Origin: an uncultured Geobacter sp.
Lineage (GTDB): Bacteria; Desulfobacterota; Desulfuromonadia; Geobacterales; Geobacteraceae
Length of the DNA: 64,000 bases
Direction of reading: 5' to 3'
Assembly: GCA_903925075.1 (NCBI GenBank)
Contig: CAIYDQ010000136.1
Coordinates: 24,215-88,214, forward strand
Under the pieces are notes generated by a model. That model saw nothing but the letters and a program-made list of their open reading frames with translations. It had not been told where the DNA came from and searched no databases. Positions 25,048 through 34,477 of this stretch are shown piece after piece (position 1 is the first letter of the stretch; each line of letters starts with the position of its first letter). The position numbers and the translations under genes were made by a program.

Positions 25048-26765
25048 CCGACTACAGGGCTCCGGTGGAAAGCCACCGATTCATTCTCAACGAGGTTCTC
25101 CATTGGGAGCGGCTTTTTTCTTCCCCCGAATACGCCCATGTCGACGCCGGGGTGGGCGACGCCGTGCTGAACGCGGCGGCGGAGTTCATCGGCGGCGTGC
25201 TGGCGCCCACCAGGCAGATCGGCGACGAGCAGGGGAGCCGGCTGGTGGACGGCCGGGTGATCACCCCGGACGGCTTCAAGGAGGCCTATCGCCAGTACGC
25301 CGACCTCGGCTGGATCGGCCTGGACATGCCGGAAGCCTACGGCGGCCAGAACCTGCCGCTGGTGCTGCAGGCGGCGGTGGCGGAGATGGTGAACGGCACC
25401 AGCGTGCCGTTCGGCATGCTGACCCTGATGGGGAGGGCCGCGGCCAGGCTTCTGATCGCCCACGCCGACGCCGGACTCAAGGAGCGGGTCGTGCCGCGCC
25501 TGGTGTCCGGGGAGTGGGCGGCGACCATCTGCATCAGCGAGTCGGACGCCGGCTCCGACGTGGCCAGGCTGCGCTCCATGGCGACGCCGATGCCGGACGG
25601 AAGCTACACGGTTTCCGGCAGCAAGATCTTCATCACCTTCGGCGACCACGACGTGACCGAACAGATCTGCCACGTGGTGCTGGCCCGCACCCTGGAGGGG
25701 CTCCCGGGGACGCGGGGCTTGAGCCTCTTCCTGGTCCCCAGGCTCTGCCTGCACGACGGCAGCCCCAACCGGATCAGCGTCGGCCGCATCGAGCACAAGA
25801 TGGGGCTGAAGGCCTCCGCCACCTGCGTGGTGGATTTCGAGGGAGCCCGCGGGACGCGGATCGGCGCGGAAGGGGAAGGGCTTAAGGTGCTCTTCGCCAT
25901 GGTCAACACCATGCGCCTGGAGGTGGCGATCCAGGGGGTGGCGATAGCGGGAGCCGCCACCGCCCGCGCCATCGCCTACGCCGCAGAGCGCCTGCAGGGG
26001 GGGACGCCCGACCGGCCGGCGATCCCCATCGTCGAGCACGCGGACGTGCGGCGCATGCTCCTGATCATGCGCTCCCGCACCGAGGCGCTCAGGGCCCTGG
26101 TGATGGAGGCGGCCTTCAACCTGGACCTCGCCCTGACCGCCGACGGCGCGGAGCGCGAAAAGGCCCGGGCGGCCGCGGAGTGGCTGCTGCCGGTCTGCAA
26201 GGCCTGCTGCTCGGAAGCGGGGTTCGAGGTCGCCAACCTGGCCATCCAGGTGCTGGGAGGCTACGGCTACCTCACCGATTACGGGGTGGAGCAGTACGCC
26301 CGCGACAGCCGGATCATGGCCATCTACGAGGGGACCAACGGCATTCAGGCCCTGGACCTGGTGACCCGGAGACTGGCCAAGGGCGGGGGGGCGCAGTATC
26401 GGCTGTTCGCTGAGCGCATCCGCGAGGACCTCTCGGCCGCGGCGCCCAGCCCCATCCGCCAGGCGCTGGAGTCGGCGCTGGTGCAGCTCGACCATTGCAG
26501 CGCCGTACTCGTGGAGCATCTGGCCGAAAGTCCCCGCGACGCCGAAGCCGGCGCCGGCGCTTACCTGGCTCTGGTCGGCCTGGTGGGTGGAGGGTGGATG
26601 TGGCTGCGCATGTCCGAGGCGGCGTCGCCGCGGCAGGCGAGCAGACGGGAGCTGGCGAATTTTTACGCCCGCTACCTGATGGCCGAGGCCGGAACCCTGC
26701 AAAAGCGCGCCTTGTGCGGCGCGGCGCTTTTCGACGGCCTCTCGGTCGAGGAATTATCGCGATAA
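25044..26765 (+). CDS. Acyl-CoA dehydrogenase with C-terminal extension
   Basis: 573 residues, longer than standard acyl-CoA dehydrogenases (about 380) and like the large subfamily with an extra C-terminal helical domain (about 460-573). FAD and substrate motifs include CISESDAGSDVA near 165 and GYGYLTDYGVEQYARDSR near 405. The catalytic base is probably the Glu in YEGTNGIQ near 430. It would introduce a 2,3-double bond in an acyl-CoA, passing electrons to an ETF not encoded in this window. The gene sits between two ligases and the OYE-type reductase in the sigma54 operon. Confidence 0.9.
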   Translation: MTDYRAPVESHRFILNEVLHWERLFSSPEYAHVDAGVGDAVLNAAAEFIGGVLAPTRQIGDEQGSRLVDGRVITPDGFKEAYRQYADLGWIGLDMPEAYGGQNLPLVLQAAVAEMVNGTSVPFGMLTLMGRAAARLLIAHADAGLKERVVPRLVSGEWAATICISESDAGSDVARLRSMATPMPDGSYTVSGSKIFITFGDHDVTEQICHVVLARTLEGLPGTRGLSLFLVPRLCLHDGSPNRISVGRIEHKMGLKASATCVVDFEGARGTRIGAEGEGLKVLFAMVNTMRLEVAIQGVAIAGAATARAIAYAAERLQGGTPDRPAIPIVEHADVRRMLLIMRSRTEALRALVMEAAFNLDLALTADGAEREKARAAAEWLLPVCKACCSEAGFEVANLAIQVLGGYGYLTDYGVEQYARDSRIMAIYEGTNGIQALDLVTRRLAKGGGAQYRLFAERIREDLSAAAPSPIRQALESALVQLDHCSAVLVEHLAESPRDAEAGAGAYLALVGLVGGGWMWLRMSEAASPRQASRRELANFYARYLMAEAGTLQKRALCGAALFDGLSVEELSR

Positions 26766-26795
26766 CCGACAGATTACAACCAAAGGAGCTAGCGG

Positions 26796-28748
26796 ATGTC
26801 ACAGCACTACGAAAAGTTGTTCACACCAGGGAACATAGGCTCCCTGGAGATCCCCAACCGGATCGTCAAGGCGCCCACCTCAACCGGCATGAGCAACATG
26901 GACGGCACCGTCTCCGACCGTCTGTTTCGCCATTACCAGAACATCGCCCGCGGCGGGGTGGGGCTTTTGATCGTCGAGTACGCCTACGTCGACGAAATCG
27001 CCAGCAAGTCCGCCCACTGCCAGCTGGGGATCAGTTCCAACGAACACATCACCGGGCTTTCCTGGCTGGCGGAGATGATCAAGGGCGAGGGGGCGCGGGC
27101 CGGCATCCAGATCGAGCACTGCGGCCGCCAGAAGTTCCTGGGCACCCGTCCCATCAAGTCCGCCTCCGCCGTCGCCTGGCCGAAACTGAGGGAGGTGGTG
27201 GGGGACCAGGCGATCCCCGAGGTCTTGAGCGTGGCGGAGATCAAGGAGATCGTGGCCTCCTTCGGCAACGCCGCGCTGCGCGCCGTCCTGGCCGGATTCG
27301 ACCTGGTCGAGATCCACGGGGCGCACGGCTACCTGCTCACCAACTTTCTCTCGCCCCACACCAACAAGCGCACCGACGACTACGGCGGCTCGCTTGAGAA
27401 CCGGATGAGGATCGTGGCGGAGATCGTCCAGGACGTGCGGGCCAAGATCGGGCCCGATTTTCCGCTCACCATCCGCCTGAGCGGGACCGACTACCAGCCC
27501 GACGGTTTCGGCATCGAGGAGACCATCGAGGTGGCGCAGGCCCTGGAAAAGCTGGGCATCGACGCCATCCACGCCTCGGGCGGCGACCACCACATGATGG
27601 TGCACCAGGTAAGCCCCATGGGGATACCGCGCGGCAACAACGTCTTCGCCGCCGAGGCCTTGAAGAAGCACCTCTCCATCCCGGTGATCGCCTCCGGCTC
27701 CATCACCCTCCCCGATTTCGCCGAAGAGGTGCTCTCCCGGGGCCGCGGCGATTTCGTGGGGCTGGCCAGGCCGCTTTGGGCCGATCCCCAGTGGCCCAAC
27801 AAGGCCCGCGCCGGGAAGTTGGAGGATATCCGCCCCTGCATCCGCTGCAACGTCGGTTGCCTGGACCGCGGCTTTTTCAAGTTCCGCGCGGTGAGCTGCA
27901 CGGTCAACCCGCAGATCGGCCGGGAAGGGGAACTGGATATCACGCCGGCGCAGGTAACCAAGAAAATCGCCGTGGTCGGCGGCGGCATGGCCGGCATGGA
28001 GGCCGCCCGGGTGGCGCGGCTGCGCGGCCACGAGGTCACCGTCTTCGAGAAGAGGAAGCTCGGCGGGGTGGTGATCGAGGGATCGGTCGCCGAGTTCAAG
28101 TCCGATCTCAGATTCCTGATCAGGAACATGAGCAGCCAAGTGGCGAACTCCGGCGCCAAGATGGTCATGGCCCCGGCCGACGCCGACCTCATCGGCAGCG
28201 GCGGTTACGACACGGTGATCGTCGCCACCGGCGGCCGCGCCAGCGTGCCGGACATCCCGGGGATGAAGGGGAACAAGGTGGTCGACTCCCTGGACGTGTT
28301 CAGCGGTCAGGCCGCGGTCGGGCAGCAGGTGGTGGTGCTGGGAGGGGGCGAGACCGCGGTGGAAGCGGCCCTTTACCTGGCCGGCCAGGGGCGCGGCGTG
28401 ACCCTGCTGCATCGCCGCGAACTGATGACCAAGGACTGCGTCATCACCGACAAACTCGTCTATCTGCAGATGCTGGCGGAGAAAAACGTCAAGGTGATGA
28501 TCCCCTATCAGGCGACGGGAATCGAAGGGGGCGCCCTGACCGCCCGGCATACCCAGACCGGCGAGGAGCTAACCCTGCAGGCGGACACCATCGTCACCGC
28601 CCTGGGCTACGTCCCCGGCGACAATGCGTTGGCGGCCGAGCTGCGCCGGCGCGGGGGGATGGCGGTGCACGAGATCGGCGACGGCGTCAGGACCGCCAAG
28701 ATCCACGACGCCATCCACGCCGGCTTCAAGCTGGCCCAGAGGCTGTGA
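26796..28748 (+). CDS. Old-yellow-enzyme family FMN/FAD/Fe-S enoyl-CoA reductase (2,4-dienoyl-CoA reductase-like)
   Basis: The 650-residue protein has the FadH layout. An FMN TIM barrel (about 1-345) includes IEIHGAHGYLLTNFLSP-type sequence near 170 and HTNKRTDDYGGS. A [4Fe-4S] site follows, CIRCNVGC plus a fourth Cys (about 348-368), then an FAD/NAD(P)H domain with VVGGGMAGMEAARVA (near 392) and VVLGGGETAVEAA (near 515). Members reduce conjugated dienoyl-CoAs. Anaerobic naphthoyl-CoA and dihydronaphthoyl-CoA reductases also belong to this family, so a dearomatising or ring-reducing role is possible given the BamB-like gene in the same island. That role is speculation; the fold and cofactors are clear. 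Confidence 0.88.
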   Translation: MSQHYEKLFTPGNIGSLEIPNRIVKAPTSTGMSNMDGTVSDRLFRHYQNIARGGVGLLIVEYAYVDEIASKSAHCQLGISSNEHITGLSWLAEMIKGEGARAGIQIEHCGRQKFLGTRPIKSASAVAWPKLREVVGDQAIPEVLSVAEIKEIVASFGNAALRAVLAGFDLVEIHGAHGYLLTNFLSPHTNKRTDDYGGSLENRMRIVAEIVQDVRAKIGPDFPLTIRLSGTDYQPDGFGIEETIEVAQALEKLGIDAIHASGGDHHMMVHQVSPMGIPRGNNVFAAEALKKHLSIPVIASGSITLPDFAEEVLSRGRGDFVGLARPLWADPQWPNKARAGKLEDIRPCIRCNVGCLDRGFFKFRAVSCTVNPQIGREGELDITPAQVTKKIAVVGGGMAGMEAARVARLRGHEVTVFEKRKLGGVVIEGSVAEFKSDLRFLIRNMSSQVANSGAKMVMAPADADLIGSGGYDTVIVATGGRASVPDIPGMKGNKVVDSLDVFSGQAAVGQQVVVLGGGETAVEAALYLAGQGRGVTLLHRRELMTKDCVITDKLVYLQMLAEKNVKVMIPYQATGIEGGALTARHTQTGEELTLQADTIVTALGYVPGDNALAAELRRRGGMAVHEIGDGVRTAKIHDAIHAGFKLAQRL

Positions 28749-28750
28749 AC

Positions 28751-30247
28751 ATGGAACGCTTCGATTCGATTCTGCGGATGCTGGCGCGCGCGGCCGAACG
28801 GGCGCCGGATCGGGAGGCGTTGGTCTGCGAGGACGAACGGCTAAGCTACGCCGAATACGCCCGCTGCGTGGCCGGTTTCGCCGCCGAATTGCGGGAGCTC
28901 GGCGCGGCGGGCGAGCGGGTGGTGCTCCTGATGGGTAACAGCATAGATTTCTGCGTCGCCTATTTCGCCGCCCACGCCTCCCTGGCCCAAGTGGTGCCGC
29001 TCAACCCGCTTTACACCGAGCGGGAACTGACCGCGATCATCGACGACGCCGCTCCTCGGGTCATCGTCTGCGACCAGGCGGTGGCGCGGATAGCGTCGCT
29101 TTACCCGGCCGTTTCGGTGGTCATCATCGGTCCGCGCGAGCGGCGTCTCGACCGGTGGCGCGACGACGCCTCCCTTTTGCTGGACGCCGAAGCTCTCGGC
29201 AGGGAGACCCTGGCCAACCTGCAGTATACCGGCGGCACCACCGGGCGCTCCAAGGGGGTCAACCTGACCCAGGGCGCCATAGCGGTCAACGTCGGCCAGT
29301 GTCTCGAATGTCTGCCGGTAGCCTGGGGTAGGGAACGCCTGCTGGCCATCATGCCCTTTTACCACATCTACGCCCAGGCCATGTGCCTGCATAAGATGCC
29401 CTACTGCGCGGGAACGCTGGTGATCATCAGGCGCTTCGACGCGCCGAGCGTCCTGGCGGCGCTGGTTGGCGAGCGCATCACCATTTTTTCGGGAAGCCCG
29501 ACCCTGTTCACGGCCATGCTGGCCCACGACGAGTTCGTCCGCACCCCCCTGCCCGACCTCCGCTACACCATATCCGGGGGGTCCTCCCTCCCGGCGGAGC
29601 TGCTGCAGCGAATCGAAGGGATCACCGGAAGACCGGTGGTGGAGGGGTACGGCCAGACGGAGTCCGGGCCGGTGATCTCCTTCAACCCGCTGCACGGCCC
29701 GCGCAAGCCTGCCTCGGTCGGCCCGCCGATTTCCGATACCGAGGTACAGATCGTGGATCTCGAGCGCGGCGACACCGTGCTCGGCGTCGGGGAAAAAGGG
29801 GAGATCCGGGTGCGCGGGCCGCAGCTCATGAGCGGTTACCGTAACCTCGCCGCGGAAAGCGCCGAGGCGCTGCGGGACGGCTGGCTTTACACCTCGGATA
29901 TCGGCAGCTTCGACGACGACGGCTACCTCTACATCTGCGACCGGAAGAAGGAGATGGCGATCGTTTCCGGATTCAACGTCTTCCCGCGCGAGGTCGAGGA
30001 GGTGCTCTACATGCACGAGGCGATTTACGAGGCGGCGGTGATCGGCGCGCCCCACGATTACCGAGGGGAGACGGTGAAGGCGTTCGTCGTCGTGCGTCCG
30101 GGCGCCCGGGTGACGCAGGAGGAACTCGCCCGGCACTGCCGTAACAACCTGGCGGCCTACAAGGTGCCGACGGTATTCACCTTCGTCGGCGAATTGCCCA
30201 AGACCGGGGTCAACAAGATCGACAAAAAGAAACTGAGGACAATCTAA
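28751..30247 (+). CDS. AMP-forming acyl-CoA synthetase (second)
   Basis: The track's 27776 start is a shadow overlapping the previous gene. The true start is ATG 28751, two bases after the upstream stop, giving 498 residues. Motifs are QYTGGTTGRSKG (near 157), YGQTESGP, TSDIGSFDDDGYLYICDRKKEM and a C-terminal PKTGVNKIDKK with the catalytic Lys. It activates a carboxylate to CoA, as does the first ligase. Having two ligases in one operon suggests two acids (entry substrate and an intermediate) or broad specificity. The N-terminus is compact compared with the first ligase, and sequence resemblance between the two is low. Confidence 0.87.
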   Translation: MERFDSILRMLARAAERAPDREALVCEDERLSYAEYARCVAGFAAELRELGAAGERVVLLMGNSIDFCVAYFAAHASLAQVVPLNPLYTERELTAIIDDAAPRVIVCDQAVARIASLYPAVSVVIIGPRERRLDRWRDDASLLLDAEALGRETLANLQYTGGTTGRSKGVNLTQGAIAVNVGQCLECLPVAWGRERLLAIMPFYHIYAQAMCLHKMPYCAGTLVIIRRFDAPSVLAALVGERITIFSGSPTLFTAMLAHDEFVRTPLPDLRYTISGGSSLPAELLQRIEGITGRPVVEGYGQTESGPVISFNPLHGPRKPASVGPPISDTEVQIVDLERGDTVLGVGEKGEIRVRGPQLMSGYRNLAAESAEALRDGWLYTSDIGSFDDDGYLYICDRKKEMAIVSGFNVFPREVEEVLYMHEAIYEAAVIGAPHDYRGETVKAFVVVRPGARVTQEELARHCRNNLAAYKVPTVFTFVGELPKTGVNKIDKKKLRTI

Positions 30248-30263
30248 CTACAGGGAGTAACAC

Positions 30264-31472
30264 ATGAAATTCATCGCAGAAATTCCCTACGGCGCCTACT
30301 GGAGCACCCCCTTCGTGCGCTGGCAGGGAAGCTTCGCCAACCTGCACAGTCTCGAATTCGCCGCCTGGGTCGTGAAGAACGAGATGGCCCGTCGGGGCAT
30401 CGATCCGGGCCTGATCGATTACGGCGTACTGGGGACGTCCGTACCCCAGCAGCACGCCTTTTACGGCCTGCCCTGGCTTACCGGCATGGCAGGCATGCCC
30501 CGGGTGGGAGGGCCGACCATCGGCCAGGCCTGCGCCACCAGCGTCCGCTGTCTTTTAAACGGCGCCCAGGAGATCCAGTCCGGCCTCGCCACGGCGGCGC
30601 TGGTGGTGGCGGCGGACCGGGTCTCCAACGGCCCGCAGGTCTATTACCCGAACCCCCAGGGACCGGGCGGGACCGGGAAGAACGAAAACTGGACCATGGA
30701 CAATTTCCTGTGCGATCCGCTGGGGAACCACTCCATGCTGCAGACCGCGGAAAACGTGGCGAAGGAGGCCGGCATCTCCACCGCGGCCCAGCATGAGCTG
30801 GTGCTGCGCCGGCAGGAGCAGTACGCCGACGCGCTGGCCGACGACCGCGCCTTCCTGAAACGCTTCATGACCTTGCCGTTCGACGTCCCGGCCCCCAACT
30901 TCAAGAAGGTGGCCGGCCGGTTGGAGGGGGACGAGGGGATCGTCACCTCCAGCGCCGAGGGGCTGGCCAAGCTGCGCCCGGTCATGGAAGGGGGGAGCAT
31001 CACCTTCGGCGGCCAGACCCACCCGGCCGACGCCAATGCGGCTATCATCATGGCCACCCCGCAAAAGGCGGCGGAACTCAGCTCCAACCCGGCCATCGCC
31101 ATCAGTGTGCTTGGTTTCGGCCAGGCGCGCGTCGATCTCGCCCATATGCCCAAGGCCACCGTCCCCGCCGCCAGGAACGCCCTGACCATGGCCGGCCTGA
31201 CCATCGAGCAGATGGACGCCATCAAGACCCACAACCCATTCGCCGTGGGCGACCTTTATTTCGCCAGGGAGACCGGCGTCGATGCGATGAAGATGAACAA
31301 CTACGGCAGCTCGCTCATCTGGGGGCACCCCCAGGGTCCCATGGGGCTTCGCGGGGTGATCGAGGTTATCGAGGAACTGGTCATGAAAGGCGGCGGGTAC
31401 GGCCTGTTCACCGGCTGCGCCGCGGGGGATACCGCCATGGCCGTGGTGATCCAGGTAGGCGACCGAAAATAA
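30264..31472 (+). CDS. Thiolase-family protein (acetyl-CoA acyltransferase-like)
   Basis: The 402-residue protein keeps the thiolase catalytic set. The nucleophilic Cys is in GQACATSVRC near 92. A THNPFAVGD motif is near 320, GHPQGPMG contains the catalytic His near 352, and the acid/base Cys is in GCAAGDTAM near 388. These last two resemble the unusual thiolases of aromatic and sterol degradation more than FadA. It would cleave a 3-oxoacyl-CoA with CoA at the end of the pathway. Good ribosome site (CAGGGAG) and a 16-base gap from the second ligase. Confidence 0.86.
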   Translation: MKFIAEIPYGAYWSTPFVRWQGSFANLHSLEFAAWVVKNEMARRGIDPGLIDYGVLGTSVPQQHAFYGLPWLTGMAGMPRVGGPTIGQACATSVRCLLNGAQEIQSGLATAALVVAADRVSNGPQVYYPNPQGPGGTGKNENWTMDNFLCDPLGNHSMLQTAENVAKEAGISTAAQHELVLRRQEQYADALADDRAFLKRFMTLPFDVPAPNFKKVAGRLEGDEGIVTSSAEGLAKLRPVMEGGSITFGGQTHPADANAAIIMATPQKAAELSSNPAIAISVLGFGQARVDLAHMPKATVPAARNALTMAGLTIEQMDAIKTHNPFAVGDLYFARETGVDAMKMNNYGSSLIWGHPQGPMGLRGVIEVIEELVMKGGGYGLFTGCAAGDTAMAVVIQVGDRK

Positions 31473-31486
31473 GGAAAGGAGTCCAT

Positions 31487-33505
31487 ATGAGAAAAGAAAG
31501 TTACAACAACCCCGCGCTGATCAGGCCGTTGCGGGGAGTGCCGGCCAGCGTGGCCATCATCGGGGCGGGAACCATCGGCCCGGACATCGGCTACTACTTG
31601 AAGAGCGCCCTTCCCGATCTGAAGCTGGTGCTGATCGACATCGACGAGAAGGCCTTGGAAAAGGCGCTGGAGCGGATGGCCGGCTACACCAAGAAGGGGG
31701 TCGCCATGGGCAAGATCTCCGACGCCGCCGCCCTGAAGATCAAGGAAAACGTGGTCACCTCGACCGATTACGCCGCCCTGGCCGATTGCGACTGGGTCCT
31801 GGAGGCGGCCACCGAGAATCTCGCCCTGAAAAAGGAGATCTTCTCCCGGGTGGAGTCCCTGATCCGTCCCGAGGCGCTGATCACCTCCAACACCAGTTCG
31901 CTCCCCGCCGACAGGCTCTTCTCACATCTTGCCCATCCCGAGCGGGCCACCGTTACCCACTTCTTCGCCCCCGCCTTCAAGAACCCGGCGGTCGAGGTGA
32001 TCGAGTGGGACAAGGCCGACCCCGCGCTGATAGATTACCTGCGCTGGTTTTTCAACGCCACCGGGAAGGTCCCGCTGGTCACCGCGGATGCGGTCTGTTT
32101 CATGCTGGACCGCGTCTTCGACAACTGGTGCAACGAGGCGGCGCTGCTTCTGGAGGTGGGGAGCGCGGCGGAGATCGATTCGGTGGCCGGCGAGTTCGTC
32201 CACGCCGGACCCTTCTTCGTGCTCAATCTGGCCAACGGCAACCCCATCATCGTCGAGACCAACACCCTGCAGATGAAGGAAGAGGGGGAGCATTACCGGC
32301 CGGCGTCGATTTTCGGGAGCGTGAACAAGTGGTTGACGGCGCCGTTAGGCAAGAGCGTGGAGGTGCCTGCCGAAAAAGCGGCGGTGATCCGGGATCGCCT
32401 GCTTGGAATCCTCTTTTCCCAGACGGTGGACATCCTGGATCGGTTGATCGGGGATGCCTCCGATCTCGACCTTGGCTGCTGCGTCGCGCTCGGTTTCAAA
32501 AACGGTCCGATCGAACTGATGCGGGCGATGGGGGAAAAGGAGGTAAGCCGGGTTTTGGCCGCGTTCGCCGCGCACAAGCCGGACATGCCCATGCCGAAGA
32601 AACCGATCGCTGACTATTTCAATTACTACCGGTACCTGCTGGTGAGCGAGGTGGACAACACCGTGGTCATCACCATGCGCCGCCCCGAAGCCATGAACGC
32701 CCTGCACGACGACATGACCGACGAGATCCTCAGGGTGATAACGAGGCATGAAAACGACCCGGCTATCAAGGGTTTCGTCATCACCGGTTACGGCACCCAG
32801 GCCTTTTGCGCCGGGGCCGACATCGGCCGCTTCCCGACCATGCTCGGCAACAAGGAGCAAAGCGTCGAGTACGCCCGCGCCTGCTCCCGGTTGCTGGTCC
32901 ATCTGGACCGCTGTCGCAAGCCGGTGGTGGCGGCGCTCAACGGCTTGGCGCTGGGAGGGGGGTTGGAATTGGCCATGCGCTGCCACGGCATGGTCGCGGT
33001 CCAGGGCGCCTGGATGCAACTGCCCGAAATCACGCTGGGCATCGTCCCCGGCATCGGCGCCATGGTGGTCCCTTATCGCCGCTGGCCGAAAGCCTCGGAG
33101 ATCTTCCACAACATGCTGCTTACCGCCGAGAAACTGCGGGCGGGGAAGGCTCACGAAATCGGCATGGTGGACGAGCTGGTCAAAGAGCAATCGCAACTCA
33201 TTCCCGCGGCCATCAAACTGGTCGAGCGCACGGCCGTCCCCGGGGGGCATATCAGCGAAGCCCCCGTGGAGATTCCAGAAATAGAGACCATCTTCACCAC
33301 CAGCGTCACCGGCCAGGTGCTGAGCCGGCAGATAGTCGGCATCATCGCCAAGGCCGTAAAGGCGGCGGCCGCCGCGCCCTCCTTCGCCAAGGCCCTTGAG
33401 GTGGGTTACGACGCCTTCGGCGAAAGCGCTCTTACCGGGGCCGCGAATGAAGGCATAGCCGCGTTTTTAGGGCGCAGGGTGCCCGAGTTCGATAAAACGG
33501 GGTAA
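31487..33505 (+). CDS. 3-Hydroxyacyl-CoA dehydrogenase / enoyl-CoA hydratase fusion
   Basis: The 672-residue bifunctional protein has the dehydrogenase first. The NAD site GAGTIGPDIGYY is near residue 25, the active-site region VTHFFAPAFKNPAVE near 155, and the C-terminal dehydrogenase half runs to about 370. A crotonase/hydratase domain (about 385-600) follows, with GTQAFCAGADI and LNGLALGGGLELAMRCH. This order (HADH then ECH) is the reverse of FadB/FadJ and matches some archaeal and Gram-positive fusions. It would hydrate an enoyl-CoA and oxidise the hydroxyacyl-CoA, feeding the adjacent thiolase. Last gene of the operon; a strong terminator begins about 90 bases downstream. Confidence 0.9.
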   Translation: MRKESYNNPALIRPLRGVPASVAIIGAGTIGPDIGYYLKSALPDLKLVLIDIDEKALEKALERMAGYTKKGVAMGKISDAAALKIKENVVTSTDYAALADCDWVLEAATENLALKKEIFSRVESLIRPEALITSNTSSLPADRLFSHLAHPERATVTHFFAPAFKNPAVEVIEWDKADPALIDYLRWFFNATGKVPLVTADAVCFMLDRVFDNWCNEAALLLEVGSAAEIDSVAGEFVHAGPFFVLNLANGNPIIVETNTLQMKEEGEHYRPASIFGSVNKWLTAPLGKSVEVPAEKAAVIRDRLLGILFSQTVDILDRLIGDASDLDLGCCVALGFKNGPIELMRAMGEKEVSRVLAAFAAHKPDMPMPKKPIADYFNYYRYLLVSEVDNTVVITMRRPEAMNALHDDMTDEILRVITRHENDPAIKGFVITGYGTQAFCAGADIGRFPTMLGNKEQSVEYARACSRLLVHLDRCRKPVVAALNGLALGGGLELAMRCHGMVAVQGAWMQLPEITLGIVPGIGAMVVPYRRWPKASEIFHNMLLTAEKLRAGKAHEIGMVDELVKEQSQLIPAAIKLVERTAVPGGHISEAPVEIPEIETIFTTSVTGQVLSRQIVGIIAKAVKAAAAAPSFAKALEVGYDAFGESALTGAANEGIAAFLGRRVPEFDKTG

Positions 33506-33596
33506 TGCCGCGACGGCCACGGCAGGCGAGCGCGAACAAGCCGCCGCGTCTCCATCCCGACGAGCAATGCAAGCGGAGCCGATGCGAAGTCCGTCT

Positions 33597-33639
33597 AAAA
33601 CTAAAGCCCCGATCCTGAGCGGAAAGGGGCTTTAGTTTT
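33597..33639. terminator. Rho-independent terminator of the catabolic operon
   Basis: CTAAAGCCCC and GGGGCTTTAG form a 10-bp stem flanked by AAAA on the left and TTTT on the right. It can end both the long + strand operon and the - strand membrane-protein gene that stops at 33698. Confidence 0.85.
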
Positions 33640-33697
33640 GCCAAAAAATACCCTCGGGAATATTGAGGGGATTGCCTGAGGGCAACTCCCTGTGGAG

Positions 33698-34036
33698 CTA
33701 TTCGGAACCGTCCTTAAGCAAGAGTCTTTTCACCGAGCCGATCAGGAACCCCACCATCAACAGGAACACCATGTCCTGGAAAGAATTCCAATACCTGATG
33801 GAAGACGCCGAATAACTATAGTAATCCGAGATCAGGCGCGCCGCGCCTGAGGCCAGGCAGATAAAGACGGACCCGCCGCGCCCCAGAAACCAGGTGATAA
33901 AAGAGACTGGAATCACGTAGAAGACAAGGATTGAATAGTCGCCGGTCACGTAATCAAGGTACCCCAATCCTGCCACCATAAGGCAGCCGGCCAGCAGCAA
34001 CAGCCAAGTCGGTACGCTCTGCATCGGCTTCGGCAT
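33698..34036 (-). CDS. Small multi-pass membrane protein of unknown function
   Basis: The start chosen (MPKPMQSVPT) has GGGGAGGA at proper spacing, giving 112 residues. Three to four hydrophobic helices are visible: WLLLLAGCLMVAGLGYL, ILVFYVIPVSFITWFLG, a segment near SVFICLASGAARL, and MVFLLMVGFLIGSV close to the C-terminus. The pattern recalls the N-terminal membrane module placed ahead of some sensor kinases and GGDEF proteins, but no signalling domain follows. Function is unknown. It is convergent with the catabolic operon. Confidence 0.65.
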   Translation of the reverse strand: MPKPMQSVPTWLLLLAGCLMVAGLGYLDYVTGDYSILVFYVIPVSFITWFLGRGGSVFICLASGAARLISDYYSYSASSIRYWNSFQDMVFLLMVGFLIGSVKRLLLKDGSE

Positions 34037-34239
34037 GAATCCTCCCCGTTGATCCCGGACCCCCTCCTGCAATTAAGGGCCGCCGCTTGGGCAATCTACT
34101 AGCCAAATGAGGAGAAAAAAAGGAACAAGTGAGGAAAATCGGAAATATCGGCCGAAAAAGGAACGATGGAAAAAAGAGGCGGGGTGGTGCGTTGCCGATG
34201 AGTTGAGAAATCAGTGGCGGCGTTCTATAGCAAAAAGGT

Positions 34240-34263
34240 CCCTTTCCCCTTGATGGGGAAGGG
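34240..34263 (-). other. Small hairpin in a 440-base gap without a clear gene
   Basis: Between 34037 and 34477 I see no credible gene. CCCTTTCCCC..GGGGAAGGG can pair, and read on the - strand it is followed by CCTTTTTGC, weakly terminator-like. The 69-residue - strand ORF here (34211-34420) has no recognisable features. Confidence 0.35.
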
Positions 34264-34477
34264 CGGTGAGAAAAGCTTCGTCTATAAGCATAAGGAAGAG
34301 CTGGCCTGAGCGCCGAGCGATGGCGGGCCGCATCACGCGAGAGAGGCGGCGGGGGGCGGTCAGGCCATGTGTCAGCCCAGCAGCAGCGTCTCTGCTCTGT
34401 TCTCTGGAAAATGTTGCCATTTAACTACTATTCGGCCATATTTACACACACAAGCCGCGAGACCGGAGGTAATGCAG

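Noticed and set aside
27776-28750. Upstream extension of the second CoA ligase (823-residue ORF)
   Set aside because: The added 325 residues are Arg/Gly/Pro-rich shadow of the OYE gene; the ligase begins properly at 28751.
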